23,506 nucleotides of DNA from the NCBI GenBank assembly GCA_030153205.1, contig JASLHV010000580.1, positions 1-23,506 of the forward strand, read 5' to 3'. Made by a program: the position numbers and the translations under genes. Position 1 is the first letter of the stretch. Each line of letters begins with the position of its first letter. Of the stretch, positions 8,445 to 17,283 are shown piece after piece. Under the pieces are notes generated by a model. It was not told where the DNA came from. It made no database searches and worked only from the letters and a program-made list of their open reading frames with translations. Source of the DNA: Roseiarcus sp. GTDB taxonomy: Bacteria; Pseudomonadota; Alphaproteobacteria; Rhizobiales; Beijerinckiaceae.

Positions 8445-9950
8445 TTGCGCGTCCGCGTCAGGCAGAGCACGATTATCGACGCGCCCTGCGCCGAGGTTTG
8501 GCGCATCCTTCGCGATTTCAATGGACATGATCGCTGGCATCCCGCCGTGGCGACAAGCGCTATTGAAGGCGGCGAACCGACTGACGCGGTTGGCTCCGTG
8601 CGGCGATTCAGACTTGCCGATGGAAGTGAATTGCGAGAGCAAATGCTCTCGCTGTCCGACAAGGACTTTCGCCTGACTTACTGCATTCTCGAAGCGCCGC
8701 TGCCGCTGATGGACTATGTCGCTACCATCCAACTGAAGCCCGTGACGGATGGCGACCGTACTTTCTGGGAATGGCGGTCCGAGTTCGAACCGCCTGAAAG
8801 GCGGCGCGACGAACTCGCCAATCTGGTGACGCGCGAGATTTATCAAGCCGGCTTCAGCGCTATCCGAAGGCTCTTCTCGAAATCCGCGCCGCGACCGGCC
8901 GTCGCTCCTCCCGCGGCAAGGCCTGTCGCTTCCGCGGAGCAACCCGGACGTCAATTCGCTGCCGGGGCGGGTGGACGTACGAAAGCGATCGTGGTCGAGC
9001 GTTATGGCGGTCCAGAGGTTCTCGGCTTTGCAGAGATCGAACTGCCGCCGCCAGCGCCTTCCGAGGTGCAAATTCGGCATACGGCCATCGGGGTAAACTA
9101 TATCGACGTCTATTGCCGCACGGGCTATTTCGACCTTCTCACCCCGCCGGGCGTTCCCGGCATGGAGGCGGCGGGCGTCATCGAGGCCTTGGGCGAAGAC
9201 GTGCGCGACTTTTCCGTTGGCGACCGCGTCGCCTATGCCTGTCCGCCGGTCGGCGCTTATAGCGAAAGGCGCAACATGTCGCCGGACCTGCTCGTGCGCC
9301 TATCGAACGACATCCCAGATGACATCGCCGCCGCGACGCTTTTGAAAGGCGTCACGGCAAGCTTTCTCCTGCACGACATTCATCCCATACGGCCTGGAGA
9401 ATTCGTACTTGCGCATGCCGCCGCGGGCGGCGTTGGGCAAATCCTCGTGCAATGGGCCCGGCATCTGGGCGCCGCGGTCATAGCCGTGGTATCGAATGAT
9501 GAAAAAAGGCAAGCTCTCGAACGGATCGGCGTTCCTCATATCGTTGTGTCTTCGCGCGAACGCTTTGTCGAGGCAGTCATGCGCATTACGAATGGACGCG
9601 GCGTCGATGTTGTCTTCGACGCGGTCGGGGCAAGCACTTTCTCCGATTCTCTCGAATCGCTAGCCATCCGCGGGCATTTGATCAGTTTTGGCCAGGCGTC
9701 GGGCGATATCGGCGAACGGCATATCGGCCGGCTTTCGGCAAAGTCGGTCACCCTGTCCCGCCCCAACTACGGGCATTATACGGACACGGCGGATAAGCTC
9801 GAAGCACAGGTCGTCCGCTTCTTTTCCGCACTTCGCCAAGGCGTCGTTTCGATCGCGCCGCCCCGTATCTTTGATCTGGCGCACGCTTCTGACGCCCACC
9901 GGGAACTCGAATCGCGCCGGACGATTGGGGCGCTTGTCCTCAAGCCATAA
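8445..9950 (+). CDS. SRPBCC domain fused to a zinc-independent NAD(P)H:quinone oxidoreductase
   Basis: This 501-residue fusion has residues 1 to about 145 as an SRPBCC domain (IIDAPCAEVWRILRDFNG) paralogous to the preceding gene. Residues about 148-178 are an Ala/Pro-rich linker. Residues 180-501 are a complete quinone oxidoreductase of the medium-chain dehydrogenase/reductase superfamily (AIVVERYGGPEVL, GVNYIDVYCRTGYF, GVPGMEAAGVIEALG, coenzyme motif AAAGGVG at 325-331, GADVVFD-like GVDVVFDAVG). The catalytic-zinc cysteines and histidine of alcohol dehydrogenases are absent, as expected for QOR enzymes, which reduce quinones or enones with NADPH. The oxidoreductase portion is full length. 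The start is a TTG at 8445, five bases after the previous stop, with no strong ribosome site, so coupling from upstream is likely. The SRPBCC domain may present a hydrophobic substrate (inference). Confidence 0.88.
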   Translation: MRVRVRQSTIIDAPCAEVWRILRDFNGHDRWHPAVATSAIEGGEPTDAVGSVRRFRLADGSELREQMLSLSDKDFRLTYCILEAPLPLMDYVATIQLKPVTDGDRTFWEWRSEFEPPERRRDELANLVTREIYQAGFSAIRRLFSKSAPRPAVAPPAARPVASAEQPGRQFAAGAGGRTKAIVVERYGGPEVLGFAEIELPPPAPSEVQIRHTAIGVNYIDVYCRTGYFDLLTPPGVPGMEAAGVIEALGEDVRDFSVGDRVAYACPPVGAYSERRNMSPDLLVRLSNDIPDDIAAATLLKGVTASFLLHDIHPIRPGEFVLAHAAAGGVGQILVQWARHLGAAVIAVVSNDEKRQALERIGVPHIVVSSRERFVEAVMRITNGRGVDVVFDAVGASTFSDSLESLAIRGHLISFGQASGDIGERHIGRLSAKSVTLSRPNYGHYTDTADKLEAQVVRFFSALRQGVVSIAPPRIFDLAHASDAHRELESRRTIGALVLKP

Positions 9951-9955
9951 TTGCG

Positions 9956-9970
9956 GCGCGCTCAGCGCGC
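9956..9970. other. Short GC hairpin after the quinone oxidoreductase gene
   Basis: A perfect 6-bp inverted repeat GCGCGC / GCGCGC with loop TCA lies just after the oxidoreductase stop codon. No T-run follows on either strand, so it is not a convincing intrinsic terminator. The remainder of the 83-base gap to the DMT transporter gene shows no recognised promoter. Confidence 0.3.
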
Positions 9971-10033
9971 GGTTCATTCCAAGCGTAATCTCATCTAGGC
10001 TCACCACCTCTATCCTGCAACCGGTCGGCTCCA

Positions 10034-11050
10034 ATGGATCAATCCGCCCCGTCTCAAAAGGAAGGCGCCGCCGCAGCGGATACGGCGCCACAGACAGACT
10101 ATCGCCTTGGAAGCCTCTATTCGCTGGCGACCGCTTTTCTTCTCGCTACGCAGGAGCCTTTTTCTTTTCTCGCCGCCAGGCGGCTTAACGCCATCCAATT
10201 TGTCTCTCTGACCCAGATCGCCCTACTGGTCTCTCTTCCGCTTTTGCTGTCGCGTCCGATAAGCAGACGCGACTTTGTCGCGCTCCTGTCGGATCTGTCA
10301 AATGTCGGGAAGCTTGCGATTATCTTCGCCGTCGGCATGAGCGGGTTGCTGTTGTACAACCTTGGCTTGAGCAACGCTCACCCGATCATTATTTCCGCGA
10401 TATTGAATCTTTCTCCGTTTTGGGCGGCGTTGGTCGCGCGCGTCATATCGGGAAAATCAATTCCGATTTCGCCTCCAATTTTTTTCGGATGCTTGGCCGC
10501 GGGATTTATCGGCGCCATGGCGATTCCTTACAGCCAAATGGACAAAGGCAATATGCCGTCGATCCAAGATTTGACGGGCGATCTCCTCCACGCTGGATGG
10601 ATCTACGCCATACCGATCCCAATATTTTCTGCGCTAAGCGGCACGCTGATCGGCAAATGGTTCGCGAAATACGATGAGTCCGCGGCGATCGCGGCCAATT
10701 TCGTCGTGTCCACAGTTGTGCTGATTCCATCGACGGTCATTATTCTCTATGCGCGCTCGGAACTGCCTTCGGGAGAACCGCTTGCGATCGCCTTGATGAT
10801 CATCGGCACGATTATCGCTGCTTCTCTTGGCCGCGTTCTCTATCAGATATCGCTGACCGCGACAGATAACGACAATGGTTTCGTCACGATGTTCTTTCTT
10901 CTCGTGCCCGCGTTGACCAGTCTCATATCGCTGGCGCTGTCGTGGTGGATTACCGATTTGCATTTCGTTGCGGGTCCGCTTTTTTATTTTGGCTTAGCGC
11001 TCAATTCAGCCGCACTGCTATTGTTTTCGCTTAAGTCTTGGGCGCGCTGA
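10034..11050 (+). CDS. DMT-superfamily (EamA-like) transporter
   Basis: This 338-residue inner-membrane protein has about ten hydrophobic segments in two repeated halves, the arrangement of EamA/drug-metabolite transporters. After a hydrophilic N-terminal tail of about 27 residues, the first half includes SLATAFLLATQEPFSFLAAR and GMSGLLLYNLGLSNAHPIIIS, with SAILNLSPFWAAL resembling the conserved EamA segment before the last helices of the first repeat. The second half begins near GWIYAIPIPIFSALSG. Members export metabolites, amino acids or nucleotides; the substrate here is unknown. The ATG at 10034 lacks a clear ribosome site, but the tail is short and no better start is visible. It is 83 bases after the upstream gene and may have its own promoter. 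Confidence 0.8.
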   Translation: MDQSAPSQKEGAAAADTAPQTDYRLGSLYSLATAFLLATQEPFSFLAARRLNAIQFVSLTQIALLVSLPLLLSRPISRRDFVALLSDLSNVGKLAIIFAVGMSGLLLYNLGLSNAHPIIISAILNLSPFWAALVARVISGKSIPISPPIFFGCLAAGFIGAMAIPYSQMDKGNMPSIQDLTGDLLHAGWIYAIPIPIFSALSGTLIGKWFAKYDESAAIAANFVVSTVVLIPSTVIILYARSELPSGEPLAIALMIIGTIIAASLGRVLYQISLTATDNDNGFVTMFFLLVPALTSLISLALSWWITDLHFVAGPLFYFGLALNSAALLLFSLKSWAR

Positions 11051-11201
11051 CCCATTGCGGCGCATATCGAATGTTCGAGTCCCAACCAACTCCCGGTTGA
11101 ACGAAGGCCCCGCTCTCGACGGCGTCCTGCAACCAGGGCATACTCGCCGGAAATTGACGCGATTGATCATCACGACCCACGCGATTTGATGGCCTGGCCA
11201 A
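11031..11201 (-). pseudogene. Possible remnant or small unrecognised gene, antisense between DMT transporter and RND adaptor
   Basis: On the minus strand a 56-codon frame (TTG at 11201 to TAA at 11031) reads like real protein: it contains QFPASMPWLQDAVESGAFVQ followed by PGVGWDSNIRYAPQWVSAPK. It uses common codons and has a Trp/Tyr-rich composition unlike random GC-rich DNA. The frame is closed upstream by a stop at about 11214-11216, and there is no ribosome site before the TTG, so it could be the 3' end of a decayed gene rather than an intact small one. Its end overlaps the last 20 bases of the DMT transporter gene. I do not recognise the family. Confidence 0.35.
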
Positions 11202-11247
11202 CCAACCGGCGGATTAAAATATTTATTTTTTAAGGGGCGACCTCACG
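11202..11247 (+). promoter_or_regulatory. AT-rich leader and ribosome binding site of the RND efflux operon
   Basis: This is the only strongly AT-rich stretch in the region (TTAAAATATTTATTTTTTAA), followed by the ribosome site AAGGGG at 11232-11237, 10 bases before the adaptor ATG. TAAAAT at 11215-11220 could serve as a -10 element, but no matching -35 lies 16-18 bases upstream, so the promoter is not defined. The position is where a local repressor would be expected to act, yet no regulator gene adjoins it. Confidence 0.35.
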
Positions 11248-12384
11248 ATGAATTGGATCCGATCTTTAACGATCGCGGCGCTCGTTGCATCGCTTGGCGC
11301 CGGCTGCAGGCCGACACAGCAGGCCTCGTCTGCCCCGCCTCCGCCGCCGGCGGTTGGCGTGACGCTGGCGCAAATGAAGGGCGTGACGCCGTCCTTCGAC
11401 TTTGTCGGCCGGGTGAAGGCGGTCGACACGGTTCAGTTGCGGGCGCGCGTCGAAGGCTTCCTTGAAAAAGTCTTGTTCAAGGAAGGACAGAACGTCAAAA
11501 CGGGCGACCTTCTCTATCAAATCGAAAAAACGCAATATCAAGCCGCTGTTGACCAATCGACCGCCAATGTCGCCGCGGCCGAAGCGCAGGAACTTAATGC
11601 GCAACTCCAGTTCAACCGCAGCGCCGATTTGGTGAAGACCCAATCCGTGGCGCAGTCGACACTAGACCAAAACCGAGCCAGTCTCGAAAGCGCCAAGGCG
11701 AATGTGCTACAAAACAAAGCCGCGTTGACGATCGCGCAGGAAAATCTCAGCTATACGGACATCGCATCGCCGATCAACGGGCGGATAGGCCTCACCACTT
11801 ATACGCAAGGCAATCTGGTCAACCCCGCCAGCGGCGTTTTGGCGACGATCGTCAGCGACGATCCGATTTATGTCGAATTCCCAGTGAGCATGCGACAGAT
11901 CGCCGATATTAACGCCACGCACAAACAAGAAGGCGCCGGCCAGGTCAGTATCAAGGTCTTCATTCAGCTCGCGAATCGGCAAGAGTACGGCCATGCTGGA
12001 GTTTGGAACTTCATCGGCAATCAAGTCGACCAGCAAACGGACACGCTGCTCGTCCGCGCAACTTTTCCTAATCCTGAACGGCAGTTGGTGGATGGCGCAT
12101 TTGTGACCGTAAAAGTGCAGGAACGCGACGAGCAACCGCGGCTCGTCATTCCGCGATCCGCCCTGCAATTGGATCAGGTGGGCGTATACGTTCTGGTCGT
12201 CGACAAAGAACATAAAGTACAGGTCAAGCGGGTCACGACCGGAGAAGCGGTGAACACGGAGATCGCTATCGCTTCGGGACTCGAGGTCGGCGATCAAGTC
12301 ATTGTCGATGGTATACAGAAAGTCCGGCCAGGACAGGTCGTTCAAGAAAATGTCATCCCGCCGAGCGCCGGAGCCGCGAAATGA
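11248..12384 (+). CDS. RND efflux pump periplasmic adaptor (membrane fusion protein, AcrA/MexA family)
   Basis: This 378-residue adaptor links the inner-membrane RND pump to an outer-membrane channel. The N terminus has a hydrophobic export signal ending at Cys20 (SLGAGC), which suggests a lipoprotein, although the residue three before the Cys is Gly rather than the usual Leu. Family segments are visible: VQLRARVEGFLEKVLFKEGQ (barrel-sandwich/lipoyl half), an alanine/glutamine-rich alpha-hairpin with NVAAAEAQELNAQLQFNR and the LVKTQSVAQSTLD turn, then YTDIASPINGRIG, and the C-terminal VIPRSALQLDQVGVYVLVVD. Its stop overlaps the start of the pump gene in ATGA. Exported compounds cannot be deduced. 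No outer-membrane channel gene is in the window. Confidence 0.93.
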   Translation: MNWIRSLTIAALVASLGAGCRPTQQASSAPPPPPAVGVTLAQMKGVTPSFDFVGRVKAVDTVQLRARVEGFLEKVLFKEGQNVKTGDLLYQIEKTQYQAAVDQSTANVAAAEAQELNAQLQFNRSADLVKTQSVAQSTLDQNRASLESAKANVLQNKAALTIAQENLSYTDIASPINGRIGLTTYTQGNLVNPASGVLATIVSDDPIYVEFPVSMRQIADINATHKQEGAGQVSIKVFIQLANRQEYGHAGVWNFIGNQVDQQTDTLLVRATFPNPERQLVDGAFVTVKVQERDEQPRLVIPRSALQLDQVGVYVLVVDKEHKVQVKRVTTGEAVNTEIAIASGLEVGDQVIVDGIQKVRPGQVVQENVIPPSAGAAK

Positions 12385-15300
12385 TTTCCGCGATCTTCGT
12401 CGATCGACCGCGCCTGGCGTTTGTTATTTCGATCGTCATTACGCTGGCCGGATTAATCGCCATCTTTTCAATTCCGGTCGCGCAATTTCCTAACATTGTG
12501 CCGCCTCAGGTGACGGTGACCGCCAATTATCCAGGCGCCGACGCCGAGGTCGTCGAAACGACCGTGGCGCAGCCAATCGAGCAACAAGTCAACGGCGTCG
12601 ACAACGCGCTCTACTATCAGTCGGTAAGCGGCGCCGACGGCACTTATACGCTAAACGTCACCTTTGACCTCGGTACCGACCCGGACATCGATACTGTCAA
12701 CGTCCAAAATCGCGCGACTCTTGCTGAGCCGCAATTGCCCGAGGAAGTGACCCGACAGGGGCTCTTAATTCGAAAAAAATCAACCGCACTTCTTGAAGCG
12801 CTGATGCTTTATTCGCCAAAAGGCTCCTACGATCAGCTCTATCTCAGCAATTACGCCACCATCAACGTCCTCGACGCTCTCTCGCGTATCAAGGGCGTCG
12901 GCCAGGCGAGCCTCTTCGGACCGCTGGACTATTCGCTTCGTATTTGGCTCGATCCCAACCGTTTGACGGCTTTCAACTTGACGCCGAACGACGTCGTAAC
13001 GGCCGTGCAGGCGCAGAACGTGCCAGCGGCGCTAGGACGCATCGGCGGCGCGCCGGTCTCACAAGACCAACGAAGTCAGTTCACGGTCAAGACGCAGGGC
13101 CGGCTGACCAGCCCCGAAGAATTCTCGAACATCGTTCTGCGAACAAATCCAAACGGCTCGGTGGTGCGCGTCAAAGACGTCGCGCGCGTGGAAATGGCCG
13201 CCAATTCTTCCGATCGTTATTCGCGGTTCAATGGCGCGCCGACAGCGGCGATCGGCATCTACCTGTCGCCCGGCGCCAACGCCGTCAACGTGACGAAGGC
13301 GGTCAAGGAAACGATGGACGAACTGGCCAAGCGTTTCCCGAACGATCTGACCTATACAGTGTTTTTCGATACGACGGTTTTCGTCAAAGCGACAATCGAA
13401 GAAGTGGTGCGCACGCTCGGCGAAGCTTTTGTTCTCGTCGGCATCGTCGTGTTCCTCTTCCTCGGCAAGCTCCGTACGACCCTTATTCCTCTGATCGCTG
13501 TGCCGGTTTCTATAATAGGAACTTTCGCCGTCATGCTTGCGATCGGCTATTCGGCGAACACGGTTTCGCTGCTTGCCTTGGTTCTGGCCATCGGCATCGT
13601 CGTGGACGACGCGATCGTCGTCATTGAAAATGTCGAACGCGTCGTCGAAGAAGAACCGCATCTGACGGTGGCCGAAGCCACCAAGAAGGCGATGACCGAA
13701 ATTACCGCGCCGATCATCGCCATCACCCTGGTCCTTTTGTCGGTCTTCGTCCCAGTGGCGTTCATTCCAGGCATCAGCGGGCAGTTGTTCCGGCAATTCG
13801 CCGTCGCTGTTTCGGTTTCGATGCTAATCTCAGCGCTGAATGCGCTGACGCTGAGCCCCGCGCTGTGTTCTGTCCTGATCAAACGGGGCCAAATCAGCCG
13901 CGGGCCGATTCGATATGTTCTCAACGGCATCGATCACGTCCGCGACGGTTACGTGGCCATCGTCAGTCGTCTTGTCCGAGTGGCGTTGGTCGGCGTCGTC
14001 GCGATCGTCGGCGTGCTCGCGGCGTCAGGATTTTTATTTTCGAAAACGCCGCAGAGCTTTTTGCCGGAGGAGGACCAGGGCGCGCTTTTCGCCGCCATGC
14101 GATTGCCGGAAGGCGCCTCTGTCAATCTCACTGGATCGGTCGTCGAACAGGCCGAAAATATCATTCGCGCCGTTCCGGGCGTTGAAGGCGTCATATCGGT
14201 GGTCGGTTTCGACTTCATCGACGGCATCACCTCGCCGAACCAGGCCTTCTTCGTCATCCGCCTGAAGCCATACGAAGACCGTACCGACCCTTCGCAAGGC
14301 GCCGCCGCGATTGTCGGGCAGCTTCGGCCCAAATTGGCGGCGATTCAACAGGCCGTCGTCTTTCCCTTCAACTTGCCCCCCATCCTTGGTCTCGGCAACA
14401 CGGGAGGCTTCCAATTTGTGCTCGAAGCCTTGAAAGGACAGAGTGCGGAGGACATCGCCGCGACGATGCGCGGCTTGTTGGTCGCCGCCAACCAGCAGCC
14501 CGAACTTGCCGGCGTATTCAGCACTTTCGCGGCCGATACGCCTCAAGTCTATCTGAACATCGATCGCAATAAAGCGCAGGTTCTGGGCGTCAAGATCGCT
14601 GAGATTTTCAACGCGGTGGGATCCACCATTGGGCAATTTTACGTCAACAATTTCAATATCTTTGGCCGCGTATGGCAGGTCAACATCCAAGCGGATACGC
14701 CGTTCAGGAAGGAAATCGACGATATTTTCAACGTCTATGTTCGCAATAGCGCAGGCTCCATGGCGCCCGTGCGCGTGCTCGCGCAGCCCGAGATCGTGCT
14801 GGGGCCGCAATTGCTCGTACGATATAACGGTTTTCGCGGCGCGCTGATCAATGGCGCGCCAAAACCAGGATTCAGTTCTGGGCAAGCCCTAGCCGCGATG
14901 GAGCGCGTTTCAGTCGAAACGCTCCCAGCCGGCTATGCCTATGAATGGACCGGCACTGCGCAGCAGGAAAAGGCCGCCGCGGGCGGGACGGGCGTCGTTC
15001 TCGGTCTTGCCCTCCTATTCGCGTATCTCTTTCTTGTGGCGCTTTACGAGAGTTGGAATATCCCGATTCCTGTCTTGCTCTCTGTCGGCGTCGGTGTTTT
15101 GGGCGGCGTCGCCGGCGTTGTCATCAGCGGCCACAGTTTCGATGTTTATTCGCAAATCGGCTTGGTTGTACTTATCGCCTTGGCGGCCAAGAACGGTATT
15201 TTGATCGTCGAATTCGCGGTCGATCAGCGAAAACAGGGGAAGTCGATTCTCGAAGCAGCGACAATGGGCGCGCGGCTGAGATTCCGGCCGGTGATGATGA

Positions 15301-15542
15301 CGAGCTTCGCCTTCATCCTCGGGCTTTTGCCGCTGGTCATCGCCGTCGGGGCTGGCGCGACGAGCCGACGCGCCGTCGGCACGCCGGTCTTCGCCGGCAT
15401 GTTGGCCGCATCGATATTTGGGATATTCCTGATCCCGATGCTCTATGTCGTCTTCCAACGGCTGCGGGAGCGGGTCTCTCGTTCGCCGCAACTCACGACT
15501 GCCGACAATGCAATGCCAAACGCTTCCGAAGCCCGCGAATAA
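12381..15542 (+). CDS. RND multidrug efflux pump, HAE1/AcrB family
   Basis: This 1,053-residue inner-membrane proton/drug antiporter is full length for AcrB-type pumps. The N terminus MISAIFVDRPRLAFVISIVI and the proton-relay residues are intact: two aspartates (D409, D410) in GIVVDDAIVVIENVERVVEE and the lysine (K937) in AAKNGILIVEFAVDQ. Further family motifs are PVAQFPNIVPPQVTVTANYP, YSANTVSLLALVLAIG, the PVAFIPGISGQLFRQFA stretch and RFRPVMMTSFAFILGLLPLV near the C terminus. It is translationally coupled to the adaptor by a 4-base overlap. The two form a bipartite unit that needs an outer-membrane channel encoded elsewhere. Substrate range is not readable. Confidence 0.95.
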   Translation: MISAIFVDRPRLAFVISIVITLAGLIAIFSIPVAQFPNIVPPQVTVTANYPGADAEVVETTVAQPIEQQVNGVDNALYYQSVSGADGTYTLNVTFDLGTDPDIDTVNVQNRATLAEPQLPEEVTRQGLLIRKKSTALLEALMLYSPKGSYDQLYLSNYATINVLDALSRIKGVGQASLFGPLDYSLRIWLDPNRLTAFNLTPNDVVTAVQAQNVPAALGRIGGAPVSQDQRSQFTVKTQGRLTSPEEFSNIVLRTNPNGSVVRVKDVARVEMAANSSDRYSRFNGAPTAAIGIYLSPGANAVNVTKAVKETMDELAKRFPNDLTYTVFFDTTVFVKATIEEVVRTLGEAFVLVGIVVFLFLGKLRTTLIPLIAVPVSIIGTFAVMLAIGYSANTVSLLALVLAIGIVVDDAIVVIENVERVVEEEPHLTVAEATKKAMTEITAPIIAITLVLLSVFVPVAFIPGISGQLFRQFAVAVSVSMLISALNALTLSPALCSVLIKRGQISRGPIRYVLNGIDHVRDGYVAIVSRLVRVALVGVVAIVGVLAASGFLFSKTPQSFLPEEDQGALFAAMRLPEGASVNLTGSVVEQAENIIRAVPGVEGVISVVGFDFIDGITSPNQAFFVIRLKPYEDRTDPSQGAAAIVGQLRPKLAAIQQAVVFPFNLPPILGLGNTGGFQFVLEALKGQSAEDIAATMRGLLVAANQQPELAGVFSTFAADTPQVYLNIDRNKAQVLGVKIAEIFNAVGSTIGQFYVNNFNIFGRVWQVNIQADTPFRKEIDDIFNVYVRNSAGSMAPVRVLAQPEIVLGPQLLVRYNGFRGALINGAPKPGFSSGQALAAMERVSVETLPAGYAYEWTGTAQQEKAAAGGTGVVLGLALLFAYLFLVALYESWNIPIPVLLSVGVGVLGGVAGVVISGHSFDVYSQIGLVVLIALAAKNGILIVEFAVDQRKQGKSILEAATMGARLRFRPVMMTSFAFILGLLPLVIAVGAGATSRRAVGTPVFAGMLAASIFGIFLIPMLYVVFQRLRERVSRSPQLTTADNAMPNASEARE

Positions 15543-15577
15543 CGCTTAAGTTTGCGGGCTAAGGGAGAACGCGCGCT

Positions 15578-17185
15578 GTGTTGGAGATACCCGAAAGGCG
15601 TCTTGATTATTCGGCGCCCTATGCGTCGGCGCGATCGCCCGTCTTCGGCCGCAACGTCGTCGCCACGTCGCAATCTCTCGCTTCAGCGGCCGGCGTCGAA
15701 ATGCTGATGGCGGGCGGCAATGCGGTCGACGCCGCGGTCGCGGCGGCGATGACATTGACCGTGGTGGAACCGACGGGCTGCGGCATCGGCAGCGACGCCT
15801 TTGCGATTGTCTGGGACGGCGCGGCGTTGCACGGGCTCAACGCCTCAGGCTGTTCCCCGGCCGGCTGGACGGCTGCACGTTTTGGCGCAGAGCCGGTTCC
15901 AGAACGCGGGTGGAATTCGGTTACCGTACCGGGCGCTGTTTCGGCGTGGGTTGCGTTGCTCAAACGCTTTGGCCTTCTCAGCGTATCGCAGGTCGCGGCG
16001 CCGGCTATCCGTCATGCGCGACACGGCTATGCCGTCACGCCGCGGATTGCCGAATTGTGGCGGCGAAATGCAGCCGTGTTGAGCGAACAGCCGGGTTTCG
16101 CCGACTGCTTCCTTCCCAACGGACGCGCGCCTCGCGCTGGGGAAATCTTTAGATCGGAGGCGCATGCCCGCACGCTGGAATTGATCGCCGATTCGGATGG
16201 CGAAGCCTTCTATCGCGGCGCCCTGGCGCGAGCGATTGCGGAAGACGCCCGGCGTCATGGCGCCGCTTTGACGCTCGATGATCTTGGCGCCCACGAGCCG
16301 GCGTGGGTGACGACGCTATCGCAACCTTACGCCGGCGCGCTCGTCCACGAGCTTCCACCGAATGGCCAAGGACTAGCGACGCTGATGAGCCTCGGCGTCC
16401 TGCAAGCGCTGGGCGAACGCGGCGCCTCGGCGGACGATCCGCGCGAAACGCACCTTGCGATCGAGGCGACGAAACTGGCGCTCGCCGATATCTATCATTT
16501 TGTTGGCGATCCTTCCTCGATGACAGCCGCGCCGGAGGCTTTGCTCGATTCTGCCTATCTTGCAAACCGCGCTAGGCTTATCGATCGCGATCGCGCCGGC
16601 GAGTTCGGCCATGGCGCGCCGAAGGCGGGCGGCACGGTTTATCTTTCCGCCGCCGACACCAGCGGGATGATGATTTCCTTCATCCAGTCGAACTATATGG
16701 GCTTCGGCTCGGGCGTCGTCGTTCCAGGAACAGGGATCAGCTTGCAAAACCGCGGAGCGGGTTTTTCGACGGCTCCGGGTCATCCCAATCAGGTCGGACC
16801 CCGCAAGCGACCGTTTCATACGATCATCCCCGGATTTGTGATGGATGGCGACGGATCGCCGTTGATGGCCTTCGGCCTGATGGGGGGACCGATGCAGGCG
16901 CAAGGTCACTTGCAGCTACTGCTGCGTATTCTGGGCCATGGTCAAAACCCGCAAACTGCCGCCGATGCCCCGCGCTGGCGCGTCTTGGCGGGCAAGCGTG
17001 TCGCTGTTGAAGCGACGATTTCGTCAGTTCTTATCGAAGCCTTGCGCAGCCGCGGGCACGAAATCGTGATCGAGCCGCCGGATTCGGTTTTCGCTTTTGG
17101 CGGCGCGCAAATCGTAATGCGGACCGAGGGCGGCTATGTCGCCGGCTCGGATCCGCGCAAAGACGGGCAAGCGATCGGCTATTGA
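15578..17185 (+). CDS. Gamma-glutamyltransferase-family Ntn hydrolase (cytoplasmic type)
   Basis: This 535-residue protein is of GGT-family size and fold: GRNVVATSQSLASAAGVEML, MLMAGGNAVDAAVAAAMTLT, VEPTGCGIGSDAFAIV, GWNSVTVPGAVSAWVALL and, in the small subunit, GGPMQAQGHLQLLLRILGHG. Members self-cleave before a threonine that becomes the nucleophile; here it is Thr353 in GGTVYLSAADTSG. The usual second Thr and His after it are Val and Tyr, so specificity may differ from classical glutathione hydrolases. There is no signal peptide, which points to a cytoplasmic enzyme of the YwrD/oxamate-amidohydrolase type rather than periplasmic Ggt. The start is a GTG at 15578 (or the adjacent TTG at 15581), preceded by AAGGGAGA. 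It lies 35 bases after the RND pump, so co-transcription is possible. Confidence 0.88.
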   Translation: MLEIPERRLDYSAPYASARSPVFGRNVVATSQSLASAAGVEMLMAGGNAVDAAVAAAMTLTVVEPTGCGIGSDAFAIVWDGAALHGLNASGCSPAGWTAARFGAEPVPERGWNSVTVPGAVSAWVALLKRFGLLSVSQVAAPAIRHARHGYAVTPRIAELWRRNAAVLSEQPGFADCFLPNGRAPRAGEIFRSEAHARTLELIADSDGEAFYRGALARAIAEDARRHGAALTLDDLGAHEPAWVTTLSQPYAGALVHELPPNGQGLATLMSLGVLQALGERGASADDPRETHLAIEATKLALADIYHFVGDPSSMTAAPEALLDSAYLANRARLIDRDRAGEFGHGAPKAGGTVYLSAADTSGMMISFIQSNYMGFGSGVVVPGTGISLQNRGAGFSTAPGHPNQVGPRKRPFHTIIPGFVMDGDGSPLMAFGLMGGPMQAQGHLQLLLRILGHGQNPQTAADAPRWRVLAGKRVAVEATISSVLIEALRSRGHEIVIEPPDSVFAFGGAQIVMRTEGGYVAGSDPRKDGQAIGY

Positions 17186-17283
17186 CAGTGAAGACGGGTG
17201 GTTTGGAGCCGCGGACGTACACTGAAGCTGTCGTGTAGCGAGCAATGCAGGTCTTCGGATTGCGGAGTCGTCATAATTGCGAT

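Noticed and set aside
9956..9970. Intrinsic terminator after the quinone oxidoreductase gene
   Set aside because: The stem is only 6 bp and no T-run follows on either strand, so it is listed only as a hairpin.
11065..11095. tRNA-like T-arm text (TTCGAGTCC) suggesting a tRNA fragment or attachment site
   Set aside because: The flanking bases do not pair into a T stem and no acceptor, anticodon or CCA end is present.
14034..14885. Long minus-strand frame inside the RND pump gene
   Set aside because: The plus-strand pump is intact and strongly conserved throughout this stretch; the antisense frame shows no protein-family features.
17182..17210. TTGACA at 17182-17187 as a promoter for the M24 peptidase gene
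   Set aside because: No -10-like sequence lies 16-18 bases downstream; the hexamer also overlaps the stop of the GGT-family gene.
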